Shown: positions 32,206 to 45,968 of the stretch, piece after piece
How positions within the stretch are numbered: the first letter of the stretch is position 1
How the letters are laid out: every line of letters starts with the position of its first letter
Assembly (NCBI GenBank): GCA_900073065.1
Contig: FJOG01000016.1
Location: forward strand, 310,001-374,000
Length of the DNA: 64,000 nt
Source: Phialocephala subalpina
Taxonomy: Eukaryota > Ascomycota > Leotiomycetes > Helotiales > Mollisiaceae
Reading direction: 5' to 3'
Translations under genes and position numbers: made by a program
The notes under the pieces: model-generated
Databases searched by the model: none
What the model saw: only the letters and a program-made list of their open reading frames with translations
What the model was told of the DNA's origin: nothing

Positions 32206-33199
32206 ATGGTACCCTCACGCACATCACCAGAGCCTCCTACAGCAAAAGAGCAAGGTCTCACAAAAGAACAACTAGCAACCTTCAATCGAGATGGCTACCT
32301 TATCATCCCCGACGCGCTCTCCCCCTCTACCGTTTCATCCCTCCTGACAGAAACCCACTCCCTCCTCGACAATTTCTCTCTCTCCGACCACCCAATGACC
32401 AAATTCTCCACCGGAGAAAGCAGCGAACATGTCGGAGACGACTACTTCCTCACTTCCGGCGACAAGATCCGTTTCTTCTTCGAAGAAGGTACTTGCCCCC
32501 AATGTCCCTTCTCCTAACAATCACTAACCAAGATACATAGATGCATTCGATACCCAGGGAAATCTCACCAAACCAAAATCCCTCGCAATAAACAAAATAG
32601 GCCACTACCTCCACGCCCTCTCTCCTCCCTTCGCTGCCCTCCTCAACCCCTCATCAATACACTCCCCATCCACCATTGCCCGCTCCCTGGGATTCCGACA
32701 ACCACAATGTCTGCAAAGTATGGTGATCTGCAAACAGCCCGAGATAGGCGGAGCCGTACCCCCTCATCAAGACTCTACATTCCTGTACACAGACCCTCCA
32801 TCCGCTGTCGGGTTCTGGTACGCGCTTGAAGACGCTACGGTCGAGAATGGATGTTTGAGTTTCTTGCCTGGAAGTCATAAGACGGCGGAGGTGGGGAAAC
32901 GATTTGTTAGAAAGTCTGTGGGAGGAGGAACGGAGTTCATTGATAATTCGGGGGCGCGATTCCCTCCGGGAAAAGAATATGAGAAGGTTGAAGGAGGAGA
33001 GGAGGCAGAGTATGTGTTAGGGGAAGTGAAGGCTGGGACATTGGTATTGATTCATGGGAATCTGTTGCATAAGAGTGAGAAGAATACTAGTCAGAAGGGG
33101 AGGATTATCTACACGTTTCATTGCATTGAGGGTAATGGAGCGGTTTATGACGAGAGGAATTGGTTACAGCCGCCGGAGGGAGGGTTTACGAAGTTATGA
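32206..33199 (+). CDS. PhyH-type 2-oxoglutarate dioxygenase
   Basis: Exons 32206..32488 and 32541..33199 give 313 residues, the usual length of PHYHD1-like proteins. LTKEQLATFNRDGYLIIPDA is the classical PhyH N-terminus. PPHQDSTFLYTDPP supplies the HxD iron ligands, LSFLPGSHK is the family loop, LVLIHGNLLHKS gives the distal His, and KGRIIYTFH the Arg that binds 2-oxoglutarate. Fe(II) hydroxylation is predicted; the substrate is unknown (animal PHYHD1 does not act on phytanoyl-CoA). No peroxisomal targeting signal is obvious: the C-terminus is FTKL. It converges on HRP1 with 350 bp between the stops. Confidence 0.9.
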
Positions 33200-33549
33200 G
33201 CGTAGAATTAGAAATCAATCTCACAATGAGTTGCAGCAAAGTTTGAGATTCATGATTATTGTATTGAGGACTATGGTCAAAGCTAGCCCCCATCCCGAAG
33301 CCCATACCTACGCAATGCGTAATGAAATATGCGTGGCAATATCTATCACCCACGACTAACTTTTGCATACCTCCAAGCCATACTGAATCTCCGCTATCTG
33401 CAAGAGAAGACTTGGAAATATGTACCAACCACCACCACCACCCAGCAAGTAAGAAACCAGCCCGTCGAAGCCCAAGTACCCCCAGGAAATATGCGCCAGT
33501 TGAATCAGATTCCAGAGATGCCCTCCCAGTCCCAGTACCCAAATCCAAA

Positions 33550-36500
33550 TCAACGAGCATATGGATGGAAACCCCTATTACCACCTCTACCACCACCACG
33601 ATAGTTCGCACCCGGCTTGCCAGCATTCTTCGGGCCAGTTGGTGCATTCGCAGGGGGAGCACTCGCCGGAGTTTGCGGTGGCTGAGAACCTCTGCTACCA
33701 CCTCGTCCACCACGACTACCTCCCCCATTGCTCGCTGGAACGGCTGGCTGAGGAACATCATCGTACATTCCCTCCCATGAAGTCGGTCCACCACCACCGC
33801 CCATACCATAACCGCCTCCACCGTACTGAGACTGATCGCGTTGAGAGCGGCGGGCTTGTTGTTGTTCGTACTTTTGCTGCTCGAACATTTGCTGCTCATA
33901 GGCGTTGTATCCAGGCGTACCCATGCGTCCACCAGGATTACTTCCTCCTCCATTTCCACCAAAGCCAGCTTGTCCCATACCACCAGCACCACCGCCCATG
34001 CCCTGCATTTGCATCTGCTGCATCTGTTGCATCTGTGCCATCATAGCAGGGTTCATGCCTTGCATGCCAGTCATAGCCGCACCAGGACTCTGTGGACTCT
34101 GACTTCGGTTGCCTTGACCCATTTGTTGTTGCATAGCTTGCATTTGTTGCATCTGCATCATCATGGCTGGATTCATGCCACCACCCATTGGCATGCCTCG
34201 ACCGCCACCCATAGCCATTTGTTGTTGCATCATGGCGAAGTATTGTTGCATGCGTTGCCAGTACTGGGCCATTAGCTGAGGGGTCATACCACCTGGAGCC
34301 ATTTGGCCACCAACACCTCCTTGCTGAGCTTGGTTGGCGTTTTGATTGTCATCGTTGCCTCGTCGTCCGAACTTGCCTCCTCGAGCACCGCCGCGAGGTT
34401 CTTCTTCCTCTCGCATGTTGCCGCGTGGTTGGGCCTTTTTGACTTCGATTGGCTTGCCGAGGATTTCGAGGGGTTGGGCTAAGCATTGGTCGACGGCTGC
34501 TTCACTGTCGAATGTGACGAAGCCGAAGCCTCTTGGTCTGCCGGTGTCTTTGTCCATCATGAGAGTAGCATCTACAACTCGGCCGAATTGCATGAAGTAT
34601 TCTTTGAAGTCTTGTTCAGTGGCCTCTTGAGAAACACCACCAACAAAGATCTTGCTAGTCTTCTCTTGCTCATCTCGAGGAATTGCCCGCTTAGGGTCGA
34701 TCTTTTTGAAACATGAGCTATTGTGTTTGGGAGGGGTAAGGAGTTTAGAAGGGTGATGACGAAGAGAATTGTCATGAGTCTGAAAGTCGGGTCTTACAAT
34801 TTTACCATCAAGATAGTGCTCCTTCACCATGACTATGTTGACGGTACGCGCATCCTTAAATGTCAGGAAACCGAAACCTCGAGAACGACCGGAGGCGCCA
34901 TCTCGCATGACAGTACACTCCAGTACCTCACCGAATTGAGAGAAGTATTCCTTCAGTGATTCTAAAGGCGCAAGTGTTAGAGGCAAGGTTGATGAGGCTA
35001 AATATATCTTTCACTCACGATCGGTAGTCTCCCAATTCAATCCACCAATGAACATCTTCCTGTGAATACATGACTGATTAGCAATTGCACCCCAAGGGAA
35101 GAGAAGACAGAAAGTTATGTCGTAGATAGGAAATGATATAGGAAATCCGAATGAGGCATAGGCGGAATGGTAGTGTTTCGCATTGGAACCCAGTTCTCGG
35201 TCTCGTTTTGGAACCAGGGAATGCTTCGCTTGAGACCTGGTCGTCCACCATCAAATCTCGATAATTTTCCAACACAACACGGCATCCATAGAGAAAGTAG
35301 AGCTCGACGAAATTCGAGGAGAGTGAGGAGAGGAACATGCTGAGACGGGCCATATGGTGTTCAGGGTGCAGCAGATTCGTCAAGGGTCGTTCCCACACCG
35401 GTGACAGCATTCCACGGACCAACACATCCTCGACGGGATTCGATGCCAAATGAATCGAAGGGGAGTCATGCAACGAAGAATGACACCACGAGATATCCAA
35501 GAACAATGGTGTCTTTTGCTATCGTCATGCTAGGTACTGGCGTCGAGCGCTATGCACTGCCTGATCTGTCTAGCCTATCTGTGGCCTCCTCTGATGCTCT
35601 ATGAAGATTATCTCGACAATAGGCTATGTAGTAGTAGGCTTGACTATGGCCGCTGTCGTTGGTGATTGCATGAGGCGTATTCAGTTCCCATCCATGCCTC
35701 CAACGATGCCTGCTTGTCCTCATGTGTTCGCTCAAGTTCTCATCCGGTCCGTAACGCTGCACGTGTCTCTGGCCCGCCCTTCAAGCTTCTTGGAATTCTT
35801 TGCTTCGCTGCGTGTTGAGCAAAGTTCCTAGCTCAGCCAAAGCCATTTGCCACCAGCAAGCCAATCCTCTCCCAAAGCCTTCTTCACACCTCCAACCCTG
35901 CCAAGTACTGATGTGGCCACGACACTTCCCAATTGGTTCATCCATCACCATTTGCCTGAGTATTGGTGCCCTCTTCTGGCTCGCGATTTGTCGTCCAGAA
36001 GGTCAAGTAAAGCTCGTGTGATTACGGTCATGTGCTGAATCTGTATATAAAATGAAAGAAAATAACTTCTGCAAATCTTACCCGTCTTCCTTGATGCCTG
36101 GCCCATGCTGCTCATGCGACGTTGGTGTATCATAGCTATTGCCGTTTCCCAGGTTGAAATCAATCTCATCCTCCATATCCTGTTCACCATTGTACATCTC
36201 CTCATCGGCGCCGCCATTGTCTGCTACATGCTCGTTTGTTTCTTCTACCTTCACCTCGGCGGCATCTGCGGCATCGGCCTTGACTTCGGGTTCAGGCGCG
36301 GCGGCCTTCTGTGCGGCATCGTCGGTGTACCTAGAGATGTATTAGCAAGAGTCTCTATAGATACACAGATCGGAATTCTGTTCTGGTGGTGAAGCGCAGA
36401 GATAGGTAGTTTGGGGTGCACAGCGCTGATAGGCAGGCATAGGAAGGATGACTTACAGATCAGCGAAGAGATCCTCCTCAAAGTTATCGGTCTCTGCCAT
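33550..36500 (-). CDS. HRP1: Hrp1/Nab4-type RNA-binding protein, cleavage factor IB
   Basis: Five exons (36500..36457, 36330..36082, 35059..35019, 34961..34798, 34701..33550) splice in phase to 549 residues. An acidic N-terminus (MAETDNFEEDLFADL) precedes two RRMs. RRM1 has KMFIGGLNWETTD (RNP2) and RGFGFLTF (RNP1). RRM2 has SKIFVGGV and RGFGFVTF. The C-terminus is a long Gln/Met/Gly-rich, RGG-containing low-complexity region ending RGGNRGFHPYAR. This is the Hrp1 plan: it binds UA-rich signals in mRNA 3' ends, shuttles, and helps cleavage and polyadenylation. RNP2 of RRM1 is encoded by its own 41-nt exon, preceded by a 1022-nt intron, exceptional for this genome. Confidence 0.92.
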
Positions 36501-36901
36501 ATTGAAGATGGTTGCAGTTCCGTGACAAGCCTAGTTAGTGGTCAATTGGAGAGCAGGATATCTGTGATCGTGTGTGGTCGTAGATCGTAAGGTGTGGGGA
36601 AGTCCTAGATCAAGGCGCAAGGAGATCACTTTCTGTAACCAAGGCGATCTTGAAAGAGAATGAATGCGCCAGAAGACTCCATGCGCTATGGCAGGCTGGC
36701 GAAAGAAGAGTGTCGTTGTGAAAGTTTGGTTGTTGGAAGAGAAAGTTGTTTGAGAGCTGAGGAAGCCTCTCGAGTTGGGCTTTTGACAAAACCGCGCTAC
36801 TGTAGTAAGGATCACGTGGGGTTTTAGATCGGCGCCCTCGAATCCACGACACATGCACTCCAGGAATGGAGTGAAAATACCAGGTGTTTGGGTTTGCAAA
36901 G

Positions 36902-39033
36902 ATGTTTTCTTCTTCGAATGGAAGCAAGAAGCCTACGCAGCAGGTGAGTCCGAAATCCTTGGATTTAAAGGGAAGATAAGCTGATTGTGAGCGCTCGAAG
37001 GAAATGGTTCAGGTCGGTCAGTTCACTCCTCCCTCACCAGATATTTGAAGAAATGGAATGTCGACTGTGTGTTTGACTCCTTTGAAAGTTGCTGACTTAT
37101 CTTTGAATGTCCAGAGCGGTCAGAGTACGTCACGAATCCAATATGAGACCACAATCGAAAGTGCGGGGCAGAGGATGGAGTTGAATTGGAGAATGCGCTG
37201 ACTGAGACTGTTCAGATCTGCGTCTCCTTTCTGGAAAAGCAGGACCTCTGAGGGGCGTAGGGACTCTTCTCCAATGAAGCCAGTTCGGGACCCTGGGCTG
37301 GTTGTGGGAGCTTCATATTCTCATGCGGATATGCTGAAGTTCGATAATCTGTACGTGAGACTGGTTGGGACTTTCAGCATTGCTGATTTGATTAAAGATC
37401 TATATCCTCCTCAGGTCGACCAAGGACGCCTCCATCTTCATCCTCACAGAAAATTCGAAGTGATACCCCGCCTTTGCACAGAGGCTCCGGCTTAGCATCC
37501 CCGCCGAGAAGGACATACACAGAGTTCCTTGGGGCAACGAACAATGATTGGAATGTGGAGGATGAGGGCGAAGATGATGATGATTATGGCTACGACAACG
37601 ACGATGGGGACGATTTTGGGTTACCAAGCATATCGAGTATGAAACGGAAAACGAAGAAGCTACCTGAAGGGCGAAGCACGGATTCTGGAGGCAAATTATC
37701 GCCTTTTGGACACGGTTTGCAAGGTGGTTTTGGTGGCTTTGGACCTCGAAGATTATCGAACAGTGCAGATATTGCGATTGAACGCCCCACGCCGAGCTAT
37801 CCTGTGGCAAAGAAAAGCGAAGGGAAGATATTACGTCCACAGTATAAGGAAATCCTACGAGATCCCGCAAACTCATTACACCTTATCAATCATCCTCCCA
37901 TACCGCCAAATGCCTCATCCAAAGAGATTGATGTCCACAATGCGCGGATAGGCAGGATCAATAAGTTCAAGAAGATACTTCAGGCCACTTCCGTTAATCT
38001 TGGCGATCTGAGAGCTTTGGCATGGTCTGGAATACCTGAAGAAGTACGGGCAATGACATGGCAACTTCTACTTGGATATCTACCAACAAGCAGTGAGCGA
38101 AGAGTCTCAACACTTGAACGCAAGAGGAAAGAGTATTTGGACGGTGTGCGGCAAGCCTTCGAAAGAAGTGCAAGCAGCACGGCACCTACTGGGAAAGTCA
38201 GAGGACTCGATGAAGCAATCTGGCATCAGATTAGTATTGATGTTCCCAGAACGAACCCACATTTGGAACTCTATAGCTACGAGGCAACGCAAAGATCACT
38301 GGAAAGAATACTATACGTCTGGGCTGTACGGCATCCAGCAAGTGGCTATGTGCAAGGGATCAACGATCTTGTCACTCCTTTCTGGCAGGTATTCCTTGCC
38401 AGCTATATTACAGACTCGGATGTTGAAAGTGGGATGGATCCTGGACAATTGCCAAAAGCAGTCTTGGATGCTGTGGAGGCTGACTCGTTCTGGTGTCTAA
38501 CGAAACTCCTCGACGGCATTCAAGATAATTATATTTTCGCCCAGCCAGGGATATTACGACAAGTTGCTGCTCTCCACGACCTTACTGCCAGGATAGACGA
38601 GCCTCTTGCGAAGCATCTCGAACAGGAAGGCGTCGAATTCATTCAATTCAGCTTCCGGTGGATGAATTGTCTCCTCATGCGAGAAATCAGTGTCATGAAC
38701 ACAATCAGGATGTGGGATACGTATATGGTACGCATTATGTCTTGAGTACGTAGAACTAAAATTAACACTTCGGAATAGGCTGAAGAGCAAGGCTTCTCTG
38801 AATTCCACCTCTACGTCTGCGTGGCCTTCCTTGTCAAATGGTCAGACAAGCTACGGAAAATGGACTTCCAAGAGGTCATGATGTTCCTCCAAGCTCTGCC
38901 TACAAGAGACTGGACAGAGAAGGACATTGAGCTACTCCTTAGCGAAGCTTTTATTTGGCAATCTCTATTCAAGGGTTCCTCGTCTCATCTCAAAGGAGGC
39001 TCAAGCCACACACCCTCGAATGCTGGGTCATGA
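36902..39033 (+). CDS. GYP1: Gyp1-type Rab GTPase-activating protein (TBC domain)
   Basis: Exons 36902..36943, 37115..37124, 37415..38727 and 38779..39033 give 539 residues. The TBC domain (from about residue 215) has WSGIPEEVRAMTWQLLLGYL with the catalytic Arg (IPxxxR), YVQGINDL with the glutamine finger, and EFIQFSFRWMNCLLMRE. It closes with FSEFHLYVCVAFLVKWSDKL and LPTRDW. The long Ser/Pro and acidic N-terminus and the domain match Gyp1/TBC1D22, which inactivates Ypt1/Rab1 at the Golgi. Exon 2 is a 10-nt microexon that is needed to keep frame between SKKPTQQ and RPRTPPSSSS. It diverges from HRP1 with 401 bp between starts. Confidence 0.92.
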
Positions 39034-39593
39034 GGGGCATGGAGGCTCAAACACAAACCACAAGAACCTCAACCCACCCAACCCAGAAGGCTCTAATGAT
39101 CCGGGTCAGGCCTCGGTATCACGACCAAGTAGAGCTTGTTGGATACGAACTCCACATCCTACGCCATATCGACGAGAAGTTCGGGGGAAGGAGCAGATAA
39201 AGAATAGTCGCGAGGATGTACCTCCCCGACCAACAACATCCTGACAAGATCAAGACGATCTAGCGTTGTAAGATATCAAGACTAGAAACTTTGATCGCCG
39301 GGATTCACAAGGACCATTTTGGCTCCGACACTTCATAAATTGGAAAGCAAATGCATGATGCATGTATGTAACAGAGGAGACCCCCGTGAAAACCCAGCAT
39401 ATAAGCAATATGCTCCCTTGGTATCCTAGTTGTCAACGCCTGCCTCCCAAATTTTAAGTCCGCCGCCCCATTACCATTATCTAGCCATGAAAAAAGCAGA
39501 CCATCCCAGATTCTGCCAGTCCCGTTTCCCAATGTCCCAAATGGACGGGGATATCTAGAACACGACAGCGTCCGAAGTACTTTCTCCATCACT

Positions 39594-41094
39594 CTACTCA
39601 TCAGTAGCATCCTCAACCTTCGCCTTTTTGTTGTCACTCTCCTCTCCATCATCTTCCGCCTTGCGCTTTCCATTGGTGCTTGGCACTGGCTCAGGGGTAG
39701 CCGCATCGGGCTTCTTTTCCTTCTTGCGAACCAGGCCTGTGAGATCAGTTGCTGTCTTCTTAGCCTCCTCAATCCTAGCAGCTTGCTCAGCAGGCGACTC
39801 TCCCAATGTGGCTCCGAGGATGCCACCTGATTCGGAACCAGCGGGTCCACCCAGAAGTTCCTTGACATCAAGAGCAGGGCCTTGCAGCTCCTTGAGACGA
39901 TTTTCCATATCAGCAACAATTTCCTTCACCTCAGCGATTTGTGATCGCGTGATGTCGTTGTCATCGGGAGAATGAGAAGTTGCTAATTCCACCTCCTTCT
40001 TATTCAACTTGAGCTTTGTGCTCTTGATCGCCAGCTCAAGTTCCTTGACGGCCTCATCTCTCATGCCTTGGTCGACGTGTGCCTCCTCCTCTGTCGCAGC
40101 CTCCTTGCCCTCTTCTTCATCATCCTTTGCTCTTGTGATCGACGCAAACTCCAGTGCAAGGGATAACTTGAAGTGAGCTTCGGCGATGATCTCTGATTCT
40201 TCTGGATACAGTTCAGTCTTGTAAGCCAAGGCAGATCTGAAATCTTCGACGGCGCCAGGGAATCTGGCACAAGTCAGCGATGCATCGTAGAAACATGCCC
40301 CAATTACTGACCTCTCATTCTCTAGGGAAATCTCAGCCAGAAGATCGTGAGTATCTGATAACCGCTCCTTGATGTGCTTCATCATAGACGAATCTTCGGT
40401 CGACTTTCCTTTGCCTTCAACAGCCTCCGGTTGCTCCATCTTCTTTATATAGAGTACTCGTGCCAGATCTAACACCTCGAAAGCTACTGCAAGATCGTCC
40501 TCCTCCTCCTCCTCTTCCCCCTCAGCACCTTCCGCCTGGTCTTTGCATTAGCAGAGGAAGCAAACCAGATTGTGGGTAACAAACCTGGTCTTCCTCGTCG
40601 GAATCATCCTCGAAGTTCTCATCGCCAGTAAACTGAAACAATGGCTTCTTTCCCTCCTCCTCTGTCTTCGTAGCAGTTCCATTCTGACCTGCGATGATCG
40701 CTACACCCTCCTCAGTGATCTTCTCGCTCTCAGTCTTAGGCTCCTCCTTCTGCGCCTCAGCTTTCTTTGGCTTTGCGGAACCATTGGCCTTCTTCTTTTC
40801 ACCACCAGCTTTGCCTCCTAGAACGTCACTCTTGCTCTGACCGACTTTGAAAAGCGATCGACCGTAGAGAAACAAAATTTCCGCGTTCTCGGGGGACATC
40901 TCGCCATTGAGCTCAGCCTGCAGCTCTGAAGCTCGAGCATAGAGATCTGCTGCCTCCTCGTAGAGCTTGCGCGCATACTTTGCAGTACCTTGCGCAGAGA
41001 GATCTGCCAGAGATACCTTCGCCGAATTGAACGCTTCCATCGCCGCAGCTGATTGATCGGACAGAGTGGTTGGTGGTTCAATTGGTTCTGCCAT
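39594..41094 (-). CDS. NASP/Sim3/Hif1-type histone chaperone
   Basis: Exons 41094..40585, 40535..40312 and 40263..39594 give 467 residues. TPR motifs are arranged as in SHNi-TPR proteins: YARKLYEEAADLYARASEL; EILFLYGRSLFKVGQ; AFEVLDLARVLY; LAEISLENERFPGAVEDF; and AHFKLSLALEFA. A long acidic insert (about residues 130-190, EDDSDEED through E7-D2) interrupts the TPRs as in NASP. A basic-acidic tail has a nuclear signal (NGKRKAEDD). These chaperones bind H3-H4 or CENP-A and feed them to chromatin assembly. It shares a 317-bp promoter region with DPB2. Confidence 0.9.
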
Positions 41095-41299
41095 TGCTGA
41101 CTTTGGGATCGAAGGTTGATTGGTATGTAATTGTAGTTGGAAGATGTGTAGTCGTATCGTTCGAAAATTGAGAGATCGCGTCGCTGTGAAAGGGAAGCTG
41201 ATCTTTAATGAGAAGATTGGATGATGAGATGGGCAGAAGTGAAGGCGCTTTGCGACATGTGAGCAAGTGGTCAGTTTCCAAGGAACAAGGGTCTCGCGC

Positions 41300-41345
41300 C
41301 TCCCTCGCGAAAAAGCACTCAAAACGCGTCAAGGCGCGTCTCCCA
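41300..41345 (+). promoter_or_regulatory. MCB/SCB-like cell-cycle boxes in the NASP-DPB2 promoter
   Basis: In the 317 bp between the two divergent starts, a full MluI cell-cycle box ACGCGT (41324-41329), a near match GGCGCGTC (41333-41340) and an SCB-like CGCGAAAA (41306-41313) cluster 70-110 bp from the DPB2 ATG. MBF/SBF factors act through such boxes in G1/S genes of yeasts. Function here is inferred from position and spacing. Confidence 0.5.
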
Positions 41346-41411
41346 TGCCCCTTCTACAAGCAAAGTCGACAACATAGCAATGCGAATACTGTAAACAGCA
41401 CGATCACAAAA

Positions 41412-43852
41412 ATGTCTCGTCCAAATCAAGGGGAGAAAGCTCGAGCAGCTCCTTTATTCAAAGCGCCGAAGACGCCTGCACCTTTCAATCCAATTCCATC
41501 CTCGTCACCAGCCTTTGGAACGCCAGCATATCCCATTAAACCCTACCAACAGGCTGCACCTCCAGCAAAAGCCAGCATCCTCCCCATTATCCTTCCTCCC
41601 GCTACTTTACGACCATTGGCGTTTCGGACATTCACGAAGAAACATAGCCTGACCCTTACATCCTCCGCTCTACAAGTATTAGCCACATTCATTGGCAGAC
41701 ATTGTGGAACAGAATGGCGAGAAGAGGGATTGGCAGAGCGCGTTCTGGAAGAGGTAGCAAAAAGCTGGAAGAACAGGAACAGCGGGGTCATTGTAGATGG
41801 AGAGGCCAGTGACTTGAAAGACATATTGAAGAATTTGGAGGGGAGCATGAGTGGAGGGAGAATAGTGTCCAGCAGAGAGTTAAGCCGTCAGAACAGTCTA
41901 GTTCTTGGGTCTTCACAGAATGGAGAAGTCTCTCATACAAGACTTGGATTGCGACCGAGTGTTCTGGGAAGGGAGGACAGTCAGACGAGTTTCGGTATGT
42001 CCTCACTAGAAGTCGAGGAAGAGGAAGATGGAGACGATGGTCTTAGAGATCCCAGGAAGTGGCTGAAGGTCATTGATGCATTTGATCAACCGCGATTAGT
42101 GTACAACGTTGGCAAGAAACATTTTGACAGGTCAGTCTTAGTCAACTTCATCAACAGCTGTGCTAAAATCCCCTTAGAGACACGTCAAAACCATCTCTTC
42201 TTCCGTCTGCTTCTCACAAAACCCAGGTTTTCCGGAATCGATATAATCTTATTCATCAGCGCCTGCTCAGGAACGAATCTTTTCAGACATCAACATTTGA
42301 AGCGAAAGCTCCTCTCAAAATATATTCATCTGCGCTTGCCACGACACAACAATCTTATAAATTGACGCCAATTGCCAATCTCCTCGGAAGAAATGGCACC
42401 AGCCATATGATTTTAGGTCTTCTGACTATTTCACCCACCGGAACGTTAGCAATCAACGACTTGACGGGCAGTATCGCTCTGGATCTCACGCATGCCAAGC
42501 CAGTTCCAGAAGATGGAGCTTGGTTTGCACCTGGCATGATTGTGTTAGTCGATGGAACTTACGAAGAAGACGATGATGGCGGGGGAGCACTTGGAGGGAG
42601 CGGCGGCGTTGGTGGCACCATTGGTGGTAAATTCATCGGCTTCTTCGTTGGTGGCCCTCCTTGTGAGAGGCGGAAGATGACTCTTGGACTCACTGGCGAC
42701 GGTGAAGGCGGAGTTACTGCTGGAGGTGGTTTTGGCTGGGTCGACTTTCTAGGAGTGGGTAGCGAGCGTGCTGTAGGATCCAAAATGAGGAAACTTGAGC
42801 AACGGTTACTGCGGCCAGGAAAATTCGAGGACGACATAGGCGGCAAAGGCCGTATGATTGTTATAGGAGAACTGAAGCTCGACCAGCCGAGGACTCTGCA
42901 GGCCCTGAAGAAGCTGCTGGGCTTGTATGCTGCCGAACCAGAGGAAGACACCCCGATGACTTTCGTCTTGATGGGGAACTTCGTCCAACACGCAGTCATG
43001 GCTCGAGGTGGCAGTGGTGGTAGCATTGAGTACAAGGAGTACTTTGATAGCCTGGCTTTAACGCTGTCAGACTATCCAACACTCCTACAATCTGCAACTT
43101 TCGTTTTTGTACCAGGCGACAATGATGGCTGGGCATCATCTTTCTCGGCAGGTGCAGCGACTCCGCTACCCAGAAAAAGCATACCAGACATGTTTACCTC
43201 ACGAATCAAGAGAGCATTTGTAACAGCGAACGCAGAAGCAGAAAAAGAGAGAGGGAAGAAGACGGATGGAGAAGCAATTTGGACCAGCAATCCCTCACGG
43301 CTGTCACTCTTCGGGCCGACTCATGAGATCATACTGCTTCGTGATAACATGACAAGCCGTCTGAGGAGGACAGCCATCAAATTCTCATCTTCAAAAGCAA
43401 AAGAGGAAGACGTTGAAATGGCAGGTACACCCGTTGCGACGCCAGAAGCCACGCCTGAACCCGAAGCCGAGTTTGCAGCTCCAGAAATGGACGTGGATGC
43501 AGATGTACAGGCAGCAGAGTCTCACATTCCTGATCCTGCTGCTGAAAATGCATCGGATTTGCACGTCGCAAGGAAACTGGTAAAAACGATCTTGGACCAA
43601 GGCTATCTGTCACCGTTCGGGATGGCGGTTCGACCCGTCTTGTGGGACTATGCCAGCTCTTTGCAAGCCTATCCTTTGCCCACAGCAATGATCTTAGCGG
43701 ATACAGAGGCACCAGCTTTTTGTGTGACTTATGAGGGATGTCATGTCATGAATCCAGGGAGTATTGTAGCGCCTGGACGGCGAGGTGTCGCTAAATGGGT
43801 AGAATATGATATTCGGAAAAAGGTTGGAAAGGTACGGGAAGCGTTGTTTTAA
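41412..43852 (+). CDS. DPB2: DNA polymerase epsilon subunit B
   Basis: Exons 41412..42130 and 42178..43852 give 797 residues. The N-terminal domain includes KKHSLTLTSSALQVLATFIG. After the intron VFRNRYNLIHQRLLRNE, the signature of Dpb2, is followed by LTPIANLLG, MILGLLTISPTGTLAINDLT, an OB fold (GMIVLVDGTYE) and the inactive calcineurin-like phosphoesterase fold (MIVIGELKL, VLMGNFV, FVFVPGDND). Dpb2 is essential, holds the polymerase to the CMG helicase and acts at replication forks. An upstream in-frame ATG at 41208 overlaps the promoter; ATG 41412 (MSRPNQGEK) is preferred. Acidic Glu/Pro/Ala insertions near residue 690 are lineage-specific loops. Confidence 0.93.
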
Positions 43853-44167
43853 GTTACCCCATGGGGTATAAGGCGTCTGGATTTGACTCATGCTGTACGA
43901 ATGATGAACTTGTATGTACTCATGGAATGGACATGAGGATGATATACCAGGCAATAATAGGCTTTTATACAAGATGTGGTTCTCGTGAACGTGGAACGGG
44001 AATGGCAAAGTCCCAGCACCAAAACCGGTCCGAAAGTCTGGGTGATTTAAAACGAATTCAGCGTGGAAAGGGCAACAGAAGAGTTCTTGCCGTTCTGGAC
44101 TTTCGAAATGGGAGTGTCACGTGCACTAGCCGAGATCCACTTTCGGCGATAGGAAGCTCTAATCTAA

Positions 44168-45547
<1,380 letters not shown>

Positions 45548-45869
45548 TAGAGAGCTGACACCCCAAATTTGGCTTTAGCATGGCGTTGGTGGGGCTCTGT
45601 GGTAGAAAATTCTGCTTAGGAAAATTTGACTCGCTTGCTTCGGTTAAGCGTTCAGGGGAAATGAAAAGCCACAATAGGCACATTTGCAAAAATAAATGCT
45701 CTGTACAAGAAACTTCTTTGCCTACGTGATTATGCTTGAACAGTAATGCAGTTTTTATAAGACTCGGCTCTTCGAGAGAGGGTTGTTGAGCAAAATGACT
45801 AGCCTCCTTCAGAGGCTCCTCAATCACCACCACAACCACGAAAACAGAACAAAAAAGAATGGAATAAGC

Positions 45870-45968
45870 TGAACAGAGTGGGACTCGAACCCACGCCCCT
45901 TTCGAGACTAGGAAACGTTGTTAAGATACACCTTAACCTAGCGCCATAACCAGCTCGGCCATCTGTCC
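45870..45968 (-). tRNA. tRNA-Leu(AAG) with a 17-nt intron
   Basis: The minus strand folds as a class II tRNA: acceptor GGACAGA/TCTGTTC with discriminator A, D-stem GCC/GGC, anticodon stem CTAGG/CCTAG with loop TTAAGG, T-stem GTGGG/CCCAC around TTCGAGT. T33 precedes anticodon AAG. The 17-nt insert TGTATCTTAACAACGTT lies at position 37/38 and contains CTTAA, able to pair with the anticodon as usual for tRNA introns. The variable arm is TCTCGAAAGGGGC. All stems are intact, so it should be functional. Confidence 0.92.

Noticed and set aside
33186..33992. 268-codon minus-strand frame and His/Ser-rich plus-strand frames over the HRP1 tail
   Set aside because: They are shadows of the Gln/Met/Gly-rich coding sequence, with low-complexity composition set by the real frame.
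41208..41411. Upstream in-frame extension of DPB2
   Set aside because: It would place the start inside the shared promoter and the cell-cycle boxes; the extension has no family similarity.
42559..43035. 158-codon minus-strand frame opposite DPB2
   Set aside because: It lies wholly within a conserved DPB2 exon and is rich in Pro/Ser as the complement of Gly/Glu codons.
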